DNA of 64,000 nucleotides, from positions 1-64,000 of the forward strand of contig NZ_JALKFT010000006.1 of the NCBI RefSeq assembly GCF_023242945.1. The letters are read 5' to 3'. The stretch is from Frankia umida (lineage in GTDB: Bacteria; Actinomycetota; Actinomycetes; Frankiales; Frankiaceae). The number at the start of each line of letters is the position of its first letter. Positions within the stretch are counted from its first letter, which is position 1. A model generated the notes under the pieces. The model worked only from the letters and a program-made list of their open reading frames with translations, did not search any database and was not told where the DNA came from. Positions 8,273 through 15,922 of the stretch are shown piece by piece. A program made the position numbers and the translations under genes.

Positions 8273-8679
8273 CGGCCCTGCGCCCCCTCGTCGGGCGCCG
8301 CGGGGGTGGCGGCGGGGGGAACCGACTGTGTCATGCCAGAAATTGTCGCCTCTGCGACCGGCAGGGTTCGGACGATGGTGCCAGAATCTGGCGGGTCCGT
8401 GTTCGTCCGAGTATCGCTGGCAGGCTCGCCCATCGGCGTTCCGGCCACGTCCCGTGACCGCCGCGTGGGGGGCCGGGCGGGGATAACGCGTGCCGCTACG
8501 AGGTCATCCTCGGTAATCTGAACAGCAGCACCTTCCGCCGTTTCGACCGTCAGCACGCGCGACGACCATGACCGAAGCGTCCCGAGGACATCACTGAGAG
8601 GTATGGGCCCGGGGATGCGCCGCCGGATCATGACTCGCGCGCCGATGTCGGCCCGAGTGATGCGGACGACATACACCAC
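8269..8679 (-). CDS. Orphan SH3-like domain protein (N-terminal domain of Rv0428c-type acetyltransferases)
   Basis: A 136-residue protein. Residues 1-70 (ADIGARVMIRRRIPGP, then LSDVLGTLRSW and ITEDDLVAARVIPARPP) resemble the N-terminal SH3-like domain of the actinobacterial GNAT proteins typified by Mycobacterium Rv0428c. There the domain is followed by an acetyltransferase. Here the frame instead runs through 65 Pro/Thr/Ala-rich residues and stops, so the GNAT part is missing. The start is GTG 8679; its upstream region is shared with fdxA. The stop overlaps the SirB1-like start. It may be a truncated remnant or a stand-alone binding domain; the family match is from memory. Confidence 0.6.
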   Translation of the reverse strand: MVYVVRITRADIGARVMIRRRIPGPIPLSDVLGTLRSWSSRVLTVETAEGAAVQITEDDLVAARVIPARPPTRRSRDVAGTPMGEPASDTRTNTDPPDSGTIVRTLPVAEATISGMTQSVPPAATPAAPDEGAQGR

Positions 8680-8697
8680 CAGCGCACGCCCTTGCTG

Positions 8698-8721
8698 TCG
8701 ACACGGAACTGTCCATGTCGA
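8698..8721. promoter_or_regulatory. Inverted repeat between the SH3-like gene and fdxA
   Basis: Six-base arms TCGACA (8698-8703) and TGTCGA (8716-8721) lie 12 bases apart in the divergent promoter gap, just upstream of a TACTAG box. It could be an operator controlling fdxA; this is only a pattern. Confidence 0.3.
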
Positions 8722-8764
8722 TACTAGGGACTCAGTCGCCCGTGAGCCCGAGGAGGAACATCCG

Positions 8765-9088
8765 GTGACCTACGTCATCGCGGAACCCTGTGTCGACGTC
8801 AAGGACAGGGCTTGCATCGAAGAGTGCCCGGTCGACTGCATCTACGAAGGCGGGCGGATGTTGTACATCCAGCCCGACGAGTGCGTCGACTGCGGGGCAT
8901 GTGAGCCGGTCTGCCCGGTCGAGGCCATCTACTACGAGGACGACGTTCCCGACCAGTGGAAGGGGTTCACCGACACCAACGCGAACTTCTTCGAGGAGCT
9001 CGGGTCGCCCGGCGGCGCCTCGAAGGTCGGCGCGTTGAGCTTCGACCCGCCGGCCGTCGCCGCGCTGGCTCCCCAGGGCGAGTCCTGA
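8765..9088 (+). CDS. fdxA: Seven-iron ferredoxin FdxA ([3Fe-4S][4Fe-4S])
   Basis: A 107-residue actinobacterial 7Fe ferredoxin, a soluble low-potential electron carrier. Cysteines at 9, 17, 21 and 25 and at 40, 43, 46 and 50 form the two cluster motifs (CIEECPVDC and CVDCGACEPVCP). The extra spacing in the first motif is typical of 3Fe/4Fe members. The C-terminal helix (DQWKGFTDTNANFFEELGSPGG) is also characteristic. GTG 8765 follows an excellent GAGGAGGAA site. In actinobacteria fdxA commonly precedes dapC, as here, only 59 bases ahead, so the two may be cotranscribed. Redox partners are unknown; P450s are common ones. Confidence 0.95.
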   Translation: MTYVIAEPCVDVKDRACIEECPVDCIYEGGRMLYIQPDECVDCGACEPVCPVEAIYYEDDVPDQWKGFTDTNANFFEELGSPGGASKVGALSFDPPAVAALAPQGES

Positions 9089-9147
9089 GCGGCCCTGGGA
9101 GGTCGGGTAACACCTCGAGGGTCCTGAGATCACCGGCTCGTTCCCGC

Positions 9148-10935
9148 GTGCGGCTGCCCGACTTCCCCTGGGACCAGATCGCGTCCTTCAAGGAGAAGGC
9201 CAGCACACACCCGTACGGGCTGGTCGATCTTTCGGTCGGGACACCGGTCGACGCGACGCCGGCCGTCGTCCAACAGGCGCTGGCCGGCGCCGCGGATGCC
9301 CCCGGGTATCCCCAGACGGGGGGTACCCCGGATCTGCGGGAGGCCGCGGCGGGCTGGCTGGCCCGTCGGCTCGGCGTTCTCGTCGATCCGGGGGCGGTCC
9401 TGCCCGTGCTCGGGACGAAGGAACTGGTCGCCCAGCTACCCGGTCAGCTCGGGCTCGAGCCCGGTGACCGGGTGTGGGTGCCCACGCCCGCATACCCGAC
9501 CTACGAGGTCGGGGCGTTGCTCGCCCGCTGCGAGCCGGTCCTGGGTCCCGCGGACGGGGTCACCCTCGTCTGGCTGAACTCACCGGGCAATCCGACCGGC
9601 CGGGTCCTCACGGTCGACGAGATGCGTGCCGTCGTGGGCTGGGCCCGCGAGCGGGGCGTGATCGTCGCCAGTGACGAGTGCTACATCGAGCTGGGCTGGG
9701 AGAGCCGGCCCGTCTCGGTGCTGCACCCAGATGTGTGTGGCGGATCACACGAGGGTCTGCTCGCGGTGCACTCGCTGTCGAAACGATCCAATCTGGCGGG
9801 CTACCGGGCCGGTTTCGTCACCGGTGATCCGGAGCTCGTCGACGGTCTGCTCGGGGTGCGCAAGCACGCCGGGTTCATGCTGCCGACCCCGGTGCAGGCG
9901 GCGATGGCGGCCGCCTACGCGGACGATCTGCATGTCGCCGACCAGCGAGCCCGGTACGCCAACCGGCGGGCGGTGCTCGCGGCGGCGCTGTCCGTGGCCG
10001 GTTTCACCATCGACCACAGCGAGGCCGGTCTCTACCTGTGGGCGACCCGCGGCGAGGACGCGTGGGCCACCCTGGACGCGCTGGCCGGCGTCGGCGTTCT
10101 GGTCGCTCCTGGCACGTTCTACGGCGAGGCCGGCCGCAACCATGTGCGGGTCGCGCTCACCGCGCCCGACTCGCAGGTCGCGACCGTGCCCGAGCGGATG
10201 GCGATGATCCCCCCGGTCGCGCATCCGCAGCCCGCGAACCCCCAGCCGGCCCAGGTGGCGCCGGCCAGCCCGGCGGCGGTCTACGGCCAGCAGCCGGCAC
10301 GCCCGGCCGGACGACCCGCGGCGCCGCAGGGCTACCCGCCCGAAGGCTACGCACCCGAGGGTTACGGTCCCGAAGGCTACGTCCGGGAGGGCTATGCGCC
10401 GGAGGGCTATCCGTCCGGGGGCTACGTGCCCGAGGGGTACGCCGAGCCGCCGAACCGGTACACCGAGGCGCAGAACCGCTATCCCGAGCCACCGGGTGCC
10501 TTCGCACCGTCCGCCAACGGCTACCGCGACCCGCGTGAGGGCCATGGCGGCCAGCGTGAGGGCTATGGCGGCCAGCACGAGGGTTACTCCGGCCAGGGTG
10601 AGGGTTACTCCGGTCAGCGGGAGGTGTACTCCGGCCCGCGTGGGGGTGGCTATGCGCCGTCGCGGCCGGAATACGGCGGTGGGCACGACGAACGGTCCGG
10701 CTACCCGCCGCGGCCGGAACCCGACACCCACACCGGCGGTTATCCGATTCATCCCGGTGACCAGCAGGGCCGGCCCGGTGCGTACACCGGACGACGGGTA
10801 CCGCCGCGCACCGGCCCCGGCGGATCCGCCGGTTACGAGGGCGAGGCGGATCACCGTTACGACGACGAGGCCCAGGGCCGCGACGGCGCTGACGGCACCG
10901 ACCGGCCGTGGAACGGCGAGCCCGACATCCGCTGA
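9148..10935 (+). CDS. dapC: N-succinyldiaminopimelate aminotransferase DapC with long repeat tail
   Basis: Residues 1 to about 352 are a class I/II PLP aminotransferase of the actinobacterial DapC type, which makes N-succinyl-LL-2,6-diaminopimelate from the 6-oxo precursor with glutamate. Landmarks are LPDFPWDQIASFKEKASTHP at the N terminus, NSPGNPTG, and the PLP lysine K212 in LSKRSNLAGYRAG. The family is about 360-400 residues, but this frame continues to 595. The extra ~243 residues are low complexity: seven GYxPEGY-like 5-residue units (DNA 10330-10440), then REGYGGQ/HEGYSGQ-like units (10537-10650), then a charged Pro/Gly/Arg region. GTG 9148 directly precedes the conserved LPDFPWD. Tail function unknown. 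Confidence 0.92.
   Translation: MRLPDFPWDQIASFKEKASTHPYGLVDLSVGTPVDATPAVVQQALAGAADAPGYPQTGGTPDLREAAAGWLARRLGVLVDPGAVLPVLGTKELVAQLPGQLGLEPGDRVWVPTPAYPTYEVGALLARCEPVLGPADGVTLVWLNSPGNPTGRVLTVDEMRAVVGWARERGVIVASDECYIELGWESRPVSVLHPDVCGGSHEGLLAVHSLSKRSNLAGYRAGFVTGDPELVDGLLGVRKHAGFMLPTPVQAAMAAAYADDLHVADQRARYANRRAVLAAALSVAGFTIDHSEAGLYLWATRGEDAWATLDALAGVGVLVAPGTFYGEAGRNHVRVALTAPDSQVATVPERMAMIPPVAHPQPANPQPAQVAPASPAAVYGQQPARPAGRPAAPQGYPPEGYAPEGYGPEGYVREGYAPEGYPSGGYVPEGYAEPPNRYTEAQNRYPEPPGAFAPSANGYRDPREGHGGQREGYGGQHEGYSGQGEGYSGQREVYSGPRGGGYAPSRPEYGGGHDERSGYPPRPEPDTHTGGYPIHPGDQQGRPGAYTGRRVPPRTGPGGSAGYEGEADHRYDDEAQGRDGADGTDRPWNGEPDIR
10330..10650 (+). repeat. Coding repeats in the DapC tail
   Basis: About seven 15-base units encoding variants of GYxPEGY (10330-10440) are followed by about five 18-base units encoding variants of REGYGGQ (10537-10650). 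Unit lengths are multiples of three, so the frame is kept and copy number can vary without breaking the gene. Confidence 0.85.
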
Positions 10936-10977
10936 CCTGTCGGCCCCGGCCGGCGGCTGCGGCGTAATCTGCGACGG

Positions 10978-11000
10978 TCCCGCCGTCCGGGGCGGCGGGA
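10978..11000 (+). terminator. Hairpin between dapC and dapD
   Basis: Perfect 8-bp arms (10978-10985, 10993-11000) with a 7-base loop. It sits after dapC and six bases before the dapD -10-like box, so it may terminate dapC transcription or act as an operator over the dapD promoter. Confidence 0.45.
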
Positions 11001-11006
11001 ACCTCG

Positions 11007-11012
11007 TAGGGT
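11007..11012 (+). promoter_or_regulatory. TAGGGT -10-like box before dapD
   Basis: TAGGGT is seven bases before GTG 11020 and no ribosome binding site intervenes, as expected for a leaderless transcript. The expected -35 zone is occupied by a hairpin. Confidence 0.5.
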
Positions 11013-11019
11013 CAGGCCC

Positions 11020-11895
11020 GTGAGCACCTCCAACTCCTCTCCTGCCACCGCGGCCGGCTCCGCCTCGAGCGCCGCCTCCGTGATCGATCCCGTCATCGAC
11101 GAGCTGTGGGAGCGCCGCGGTGACCTGACCCCCGACGACGCGGACGCGCGCAAGAGCGTCGTCGCCGCCGTCGACGCCATCGACGCCGGTGAGGCCCGGG
11201 TCGCGACCATCGCCGCCGACAACACGATCGTCGTCGACGAGCGGGCCAAGCGAGCGATCCTGCTGTCGTTCAAGGTCCTGGACATGGTCGAGTCCGCCGC
11301 CGGCGACTTCCACTACCACGACCGGGTGCCGCTGAAGACCCGCTTCGACGGCGTGCGGGTGGTTCCCGGGGCGATCGTCCGCTGGGGGGCGCACATCGCG
11401 CCCGGCGCGATCCTGATGCCCAGCTACACCAACATCGGCGGGTTCGTCGGCGCCGGCACCCTGGTCGACACCTGGGCGACGGTCGGTTCCTGCGCGCAGG
11501 TCGGCGAGCGGGTGCACCTGTCCGGCGGGGTCGGCCTCGGCGGCGTGCTCGAACCGCCGAACGCCGTGCCGGTCGTCGTCGAGGACGACGCGTTCGTCGG
11601 CAGCCGCTGCATGGTCGTCGACGGCGCCCGGGTGCGTCGTGGGGCCAAGCTCGGCGCCGGGGCGATCCTCACCGCGTCCACCCACGTGTTCGACGCGACC
11701 AGCGGCGAGGAGTATCCGCGCGGCGAGATCCCCGAGCGCGCGGTCGCGGTGGGCTCGACCCGTATCCGCACCTTCCCCGCCGGCGACTTCGGGATGCCCT
11801 GCATCGTCGTGCTGCGCACCCTGGACGAGGGCCAGATCCACGACAAGCTGGCTCTCAACGAGATCCTGCGCGAACACGGCGTCGCCGGAGGCTGA
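11020..11895 (+). CDS. dapD: Tetrahydrodipicolinate N-succinyltransferase DapD (E. coli-like class)
   Basis: A 291-residue left-handed beta-helix acyltransferase that transfers succinyl from succinyl-CoA to tetrahydrodipicolinate in the succinylase lysine/diaminopimelate branch. The strings RVVPGAIVRWGAHIAPGAILMPSYTNIG, read here in part, VDTWATVGSCAQVG, HLSGGVGLGGVLEP and the late NEILREHG closely follow E. coli DapD. They do not follow the ~317-residue actinobacterial DapD of Mycobacterium. Hexapeptide turns fill residues about 105-250. GTG 11020 is fixed by the TAGGGT box. dapE follows with its own promoter. The presence of this class next to an actinobacterial dapC/dapE suggests gene replacement. 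Confidence 0.92.
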   Translation: MSTSNSSPATAAGSASSAASVIDPVIDELWERRGDLTPDDADARKSVVAAVDAIDAGEARVATIAADNTIVVDERAKRAILLSFKVLDMVESAAGDFHYHDRVPLKTRFDGVRVVPGAIVRWGAHIAPGAILMPSYTNIGGFVGAGTLVDTWATVGSCAQVGERVHLSGGVGLGGVLEPPNAVPVVVEDDAFVGSRCMVVDGARVRRGAKLGAGAILTASTHVFDATSGEEYPRGEIPERAVAVGSTRIRTFPAGDFGMPCIVVLRTLDEGQIHDKLALNEILREHGVAGG

Positions 11896-11901
11896 GAGGG
11901 T

Positions 11902-11924
11902 CGCCGACGGGAGAGTCGTCGGCG
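11902..11924 (+). terminator. Hairpin after dapD
   Basis: Perfect 8-bp arms (11902-11909, 11917-11924) around a 7-base loop, starting six bases after the dapD stop. No T-tract. Position and symmetry fit a terminator. Confidence 0.55.
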
Positions 11925-12022
11925 CCTGACCGGGATGTCGTCCGCGGTCGTGGTGGACGACGGCTGGCCGAAAGGCTTCCGGCGGTAGCCGAAGGTCGGA
12001 TGGCCCGGACGCTGTCAGGCCG

Positions 12023-12028
12023 TAGGGT
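12023..12028 (+). promoter_or_regulatory. TAGGGT -10-like box before dapE
   Basis: TAGGGT is seven bases upstream of ATG 12036, with no ribosome binding site between. Identical in box and spacing to dapD. Confidence 0.5.
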
Positions 12029-12035
12029 CGGCGGC

Positions 12036-13121
12036 ATGGATCTGGACCTACGCGCGCCGGTCGGGGAACTCACCCGGTGCCTCGTCGACGTGCCGTCGGT
12101 CAGCGGCGACGAGGCGGCCCTCGCCGACGCCGTGCAGGCGGCCCTCGGCCGGATCGGTGGGCTGCGCGTCGAGCGGGACGGCGACGCCGTCGTCGCCCGC
12201 ACGTCGCTCGGCCTGCCCTCGCGGATCGTGCTCGCCGGCCATCTCGACACGGTGCCGATCGCCGACAACCTGCCGTCGCGGGTCGAGGGCGGTCGGCTCT
12301 ACGGCTGCGGCACGTCCGACATGAAGGCCGGGGTGGCGATCGCCCTGCGCCTGGCGGCGACCCTGCCGCTGACCGAGCCGGGGGCGCTGCGCCACGACAT
12401 CACCTGGATCTGTTACGACCACGAGGAGGTCGAGGCGGCGCGCAACGGGCTGCGCCGCCTCGCCGCACAGCACCGCGACTGGCTCGACGGTGACCTCGCG
12501 ATCCTGATGGAGCCGACGTCCGGCGAGGTGGAGGCCGGCTGCCAGGGCACCCTGCGGGTCATCGTGCGCCTGGGCGGCCGGCGCGCCCACTCGGCCCGCT
12601 CCTGGCTCGGGGACAACGCCATCCACAAGGCCGGTGCCCTGCTCCAGCGGCTCGCCGCCTACGAGGCGCGCAGCGTCACTCTCGACGGCTGCACCTACCG
12701 GGAGGGTCTGTCGGCGGTGCGCGTCGACGGCGGTGTCGCTGGCAACGTCATTCCCGACGCGTGCGCGGTCACGGTGAACTTCCGGTTCGCCCCCGACCGG
12801 ACGCCCCAGGCCGCCGTCGAGCACGTCCGTGAGGTGCTGGCCGGATACGAGTGCGAGGTCACCGATCTCTCCGGTGGTGCCCCACCCGGCCTGGCCGCCG
12901 CCCCCGCCGCCGCCTTCGTCGCCGCCACCGGGCGCACACCGGTGGCCAAGTACGGCTGGACGGACGTCGCCCGCTTCGCCGAACTCGGCATTCCCGCCCT
13001 CAACTACGGTCCCGGCGACCCCAACCTCGCGCACACCCGCGAGGAGTACGTCGAGCTCGCCGCCATCGACGAGGGCGAACGCCTGCTGCGCGGCTACCTC
13101 ACCGGCGCGCTCACCGCCTGA
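12036..13121 (+). CDS. dapE: Succinyl-diaminopimelate desuccinylase DapE
   Basis: A 361-residue M20 metallopeptidase-family amidase that hydrolyses N-succinyl-LL-diaminopimelate to LL-diaminopimelate and succinate, completing the succinylase branch. The first zinc ligand motif GHLDTVP (H69, D71), the bridging GCGTSDMKAG, the acid pair in YDHEEVEA, the dimerisation-domain region (GGRRAHSARSW) and the final LNYGPGDPNLAHTREEYVE are all present in order. Length is typical. The ATG follows a TAGGGT box. A short inverted repeat spans the stop, and an 8-bp tandem array fills the gap to the convergent glycosyltransferase gene. Confidence 0.93.
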   Translation: MDLDLRAPVGELTRCLVDVPSVSGDEAALADAVQAALGRIGGLRVERDGDAVVARTSLGLPSRIVLAGHLDTVPIADNLPSRVEGGRLYGCGTSDMKAGVAIALRLAATLPLTEPGALRHDITWICYDHEEVEAARNGLRRLAAQHRDWLDGDLAILMEPTSGEVEAGCQGTLRVIVRLGGRRAHSARSWLGDNAIHKAGALLQRLAAYEARSVTLDGCTYREGLSAVRVDGGVAGNVIPDACAVTVNFRFAPDRTPQAAVEHVREVLAGYECEVTDLSGGAPPGLAAAPAAAFVAATGRTPVAKYGWTDVARFAELGIPALNYGPGDPNLAHTREEYVELAAIDEGERLLRGYLTGALTA

Positions 13122-13134
13122 GGCGGGCTGGTGG

Positions 13135-13197
13135 GTGCCGGGGTGCCGGGGTGCCGGGGTGCCGGGGTGCCGGGGTGCCGGGCGTCCGGGTGTCCGG
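13135..13197 (+). repeat. 8-bp tandem array between convergent genes
   Basis: gtgccggg is repeated six times without interruption, then twice with substitutions, up to the base before the stop codon of the convergent glycosyltransferase. The unit is not a multiple of three, fitting its noncoding position. Confidence 0.9.
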
Positions 13198-14514
13198 TCA
13201 GCCGTCCGTGAGCAGGCGGCGCAGGGCGGCGACGTCGAGGTGGCCGTCGTGGTCGGGGTGGACCTGGCGGTAGAGCTCCAGCAGGACGGCGATGCGCCGG
13301 GTCCAGGAGAACGACTCGGCGCGTTCCCGGTTGCGGGCGCCGGCCTTGGCCCGCAGCTCCGGGTCGGCGGCCATCCGGTCGATCGCGGCGGCGAGCGCGT
13401 CCGCGTTCGGTGCGGCGAGGATGCCGGCGTCGCCGAAGGTGTCGCTGACCCCGGCGACATCGGTGGCGATGATCGGTAGTCCACCGGCCATCGCCTCCAG
13501 GACGACCAGGGGCAGACCGCCCTCGATGTCCGAGGACAGGACGAACACGTCCGCCCACCGATGCCACCGGGCGAGCGCGTCGCCGGTCTCGGGGCCCACC
13601 AGCCGGGCGTCGCGCAGACCGAGCTGGGTGACCTGGGCCTCGAGCGTCTCCCGGTCCTCGCCGTCACCGACGACGACGAGCTCGACGGGTGCCCGCACGG
13701 AGCCCAGGGCCTCGAGCAGCCGGGGCACGTTCTTCTGCCGGGTCAGCCGGCCGACGAACAGCAGCCGCAGCGGCCGGCCCGGCGTGCCGGCGACCGCGGC
13801 CGGTTCGGGTGATCCGGTCGTCCCGGTCGTCCCGGTTGGTTCGGTCGTTCTGGTTGGTTCGGTCGTTCTGGTTGGTTCGGGTGTCGCGTCCGGTTGGTCG
13901 GCGAAGAACTCGGGGCCCACCCCGTTGCTCATGACGAGGACCCGCTCGAGCGGGATCGCGTACTCGCGGGCCATGTCGAGGGCGACCTTGTCGGACAGTG
14001 CGATCACGCAGGCCGCGCGCCGGATGGCCGGACGCAGCAGCAGCGCCTTGTACAGCGGGAGCAGAACGCCCATCCGACCGGACTTGTCCGCGTCGATGTG
14101 GAAGTGGGCCACATAGGGAAAGCGGCGCAGGGCGGCGGCGAGCAGCACGATCTCGGGCAGCAGCGCGTGCCCCATGTGCAGGTGGACGACGTGGCGGTCG
14201 GAGACCGCCAGGATGCGCGGCAGGAAACCGGGTGCCAGCGGGGTGTGGGCGATCTCGACCCCACGCACCCGACGGACGCGCAGTCGACCGCGGCGCTCCC
14301 GGCGAGCCACCCCGGCCGCCCCGCAGTCCGAGGTGATCACCTGGACGTCGCAGGACGCGGCGACGCCCTCCGCGATCGACCGCATGACGTTCTCCAGGCC
14401 GCCGAGATGCGGCGGGTAGAAGCCGCCCACCTGAACGACCGGCGGCCCGCCGCCTGACGTCGTCCCGGGTACTGCTGCCATCTCCGGCCACCTCTCCGAC
14501 CCAGTGGTCACCAT
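13198..14514 (-). CDS. GT4-family glycosyltransferase with Thr/Pro linker
   Basis: A 438-residue GT-B retaining glycosyltransferase. The N-terminal Rossmann domain opens with QVGGFYPPHLGGLENVM. The C-terminal domain starts at LRLLFVGRLTRQKNVPRLLEAL and carries the nucleotide-sugar binding EGGLPLVVLEAMAGGLPII (EX7E type). Between the domains is an unusual stretch of TEPTRT/TEPTGT repeats from an 18-base DNA repeat (about 13842-13890). ATG 14514 overlaps the upstream stop as TGATG, a strong coupling sign; MAAV at 14481 is an alternative with a better ribosome site. It is the last gene of the flippase/EEP/acyltransferase operon. Donor and acceptor are unknown. Confidence 0.85.
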   Translation of the reverse strand: MVTTGSERWPEMAAVPGTTSGGGPPVVQVGGFYPPHLGGLENVMRSIAEGVAASCDVQVITSDCGAAGVARRERRGRLRVRRVRGVEIAHTPLAPGFLPRILAVSDRHVVHLHMGHALLPEIVLLAAALRRFPYVAHFHIDADKSGRMGVLLPLYKALLLRPAIRRAACVIALSDKVALDMAREYAIPLERVLVMSNGVGPEFFADQPDATPEPTRTTEPTRTTEPTGTTGTTGSPEPAAVAGTPGRPLRLLFVGRLTRQKNVPRLLEALGSVRAPVELVVVGDGEDRETLEAQVTQLGLRDARLVGPETGDALARWHRWADVFVLSSDIEGGLPLVVLEAMAGGLPIIATDVAGVSDTFGDAGILAAPNADALAAAIDRMAADPELRAKAGARNRERAESFSWTRRIAVLLELYRQVHPDHDGHLDVAALRRLLTDG

Positions 14515-15890
14515 CAGTAAGATTTCAGGTTCATTGTGTCGCGGATGCCGGCGGCCCGCGCGTCCAGCAGCGCCAGCGGATCGTCGGTGAGCAGCCGCGC
14601 GATGCCGCGGACCGCGGCCGGGTCGAACCGGTTCGCGTCGAAGCTGATGGAGACGTTGACGGCCCCCGAGAGCCCGGTGAACGAGCAGGTGAGCCCGTCC
14701 GGACCGGAGGTCGTCACCATGCCCTGCAACCACATCCGCTCCGGTGTGACCAGCGGCTTGACGTGGGCGAGCAGCGGCAGGTCGCCCAGCGAGGTGACGG
14801 TCAGTTCGGCGCCCGCCGACAGGTCCGCCCGGGGTGCCCGGTGCGGGTGGTCCGCGCGGCCCGGGCGGTGCTGGGTCGGGATGACGCTGGTGACCAGGGC
14901 GGCGCCGATGGACGCCAGCGGACGGCCGCAGCTGACCGTACGCCGGACCTCCGTGGTGATCGACTGTGGTGAGGCGGTGTCCGTCGGGGTCAGGGTGACA
15001 CAGCCCACGAAGTTGCCGACGATCGCGGCGCCGTCGGGCAGATAGCGGCGGGCGTCGAACAGCACCGTGAGCCCCGGGGCGCGGCGGGGCAGCGCGGACC
15101 GTTCCAGGGCGACGACCGCCGCCGCGTAGAGCACCCCGTTGGCGGACGCGGTCGGTGCGTTGCGGGCCCGCCACTGCCGTACCCGGTCGCTCAGATCGGT
15201 GTCCGACGTCGCGCAGACGCTGACCAGGCGGGACGCCGCGGCCGACCCCGCCCGCGGATCACCCGCGCGGTCGCGGCGATGGCGGTGGCCGTGGGGTGAG
15301 GCGGTCGCACGTCGGCCGCGGCGGGAGGTCCGGTACTGGGCCAGCAGGTCACGGGTCGGCCCGACACCGGTACCGAAGGTCCTCCACAGGGCGCGCACCA
15401 GCGGGTAGCGCACCGGCGTCTCGATCAGCTCCGTGGGCAGCTCCTCGTCCTGGGCGCGGCGCAGCAGGCTCGTCCAGGTGGCCATGAACAGGCCGGCGTC
15501 GCCGACCGCGTGCGACATCTCGAGCATCGAGTGCTGCCGACCCACCCAGAACCGAAACGGCAGATCCCCAAGACCCTCGGCGTAACGGTTGGCCATCCAG
15601 GCGCCGATCCGCTCCGGGTCCCGGGTCGGATCGCCGATGGTCGCCGGATCGTCGTCGAACTCGCGGATCACGTCGAGCAGGTGCTGGCGCCGACCGCTGG
15701 GCGCGACGGTGAGCAGCCGCCCGTGCGCCGGGTCCACCCGCTGCAGCAGACGGTTGCCCGGATCGAGCGCGGCCAGGTTCCAGACCACGCGGCGCACCGC
15801 GTCCACGGACGGCATCCGGACCGGGCCGAGACCCATCATGGAGACCGTGCCGAGTTCAAGCCGATCGCGGGCGGGAAGTCGCGTGTGCAT
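14514..15890 (-). CDS. Condensation-domain (PapA/wax-ester-like) acyltransferase
   Basis: A 458-residue member of the CoA-dependent acyltransferase/condensation superfamily. The active-site HxxxD is H127-A-V-G-D131 in EMSHAVGDAGLF; the first histidine of the usual HHxxxDG is Ser. The second half has NFVGCVTLTP (a structural region like PapA proteins) and ends without carrier domains. Members join acyl-CoA or carrier-bound acyl groups to alcohols or amines, for example trehalose or phthiocerol in mycobacteria. Next to glycosyltransferase and flippase genes, O-acylation of a glycan or glycolipid is the likely role (inference). The start at MHTRLP follows an AAAGGGG site. A His/Arg-rich insertion lies near residues 230-250. 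Confidence 0.7.
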   Translation of the reverse strand: MHTRLPARDRLELGTVSMMGLGPVRMPSVDAVRRVVWNLAALDPGNRLLQRVDPAHGRLLTVAPSGRRQHLLDVIREFDDDPATIGDPTRDPERIGAWMANRYAEGLGDLPFRFWVGRQHSMLEMSHAVGDAGLFMATWTSLLRRAQDEELPTELIETPVRYPLVRALWRTFGTGVGPTRDLLAQYRTSRRGRRATASPHGHRHRRDRAGDPRAGSAAASRLVSVCATSDTDLSDRVRQWRARNAPTASANGVLYAAAVVALERSALPRRAPGLTVLFDARRYLPDGAAIVGNFVGCVTLTPTDTASPQSITTEVRRTVSCGRPLASIGAALVTSVIPTQHRPGRADHPHRAPRADLSAGAELTVTSLGDLPLLAHVKPLVTPERMWLQGMVTTSGPDGLTCSFTGLSGAVNVSISFDANRFDPAAVRGIARLLTDDPLALLDARAAGIRDTMNLKSY

Positions 15891-15922
15891 CTGCGCCCCT
15901 TTCTGACCCTGAGATGGGCGAA

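Noticed and set aside
13135..13197. Possible CRISPR array
   Set aside because: This and the other arrays (4435, 7151, 57745) are short direct tandem repeats without unique spacers, and no cas gene is present.
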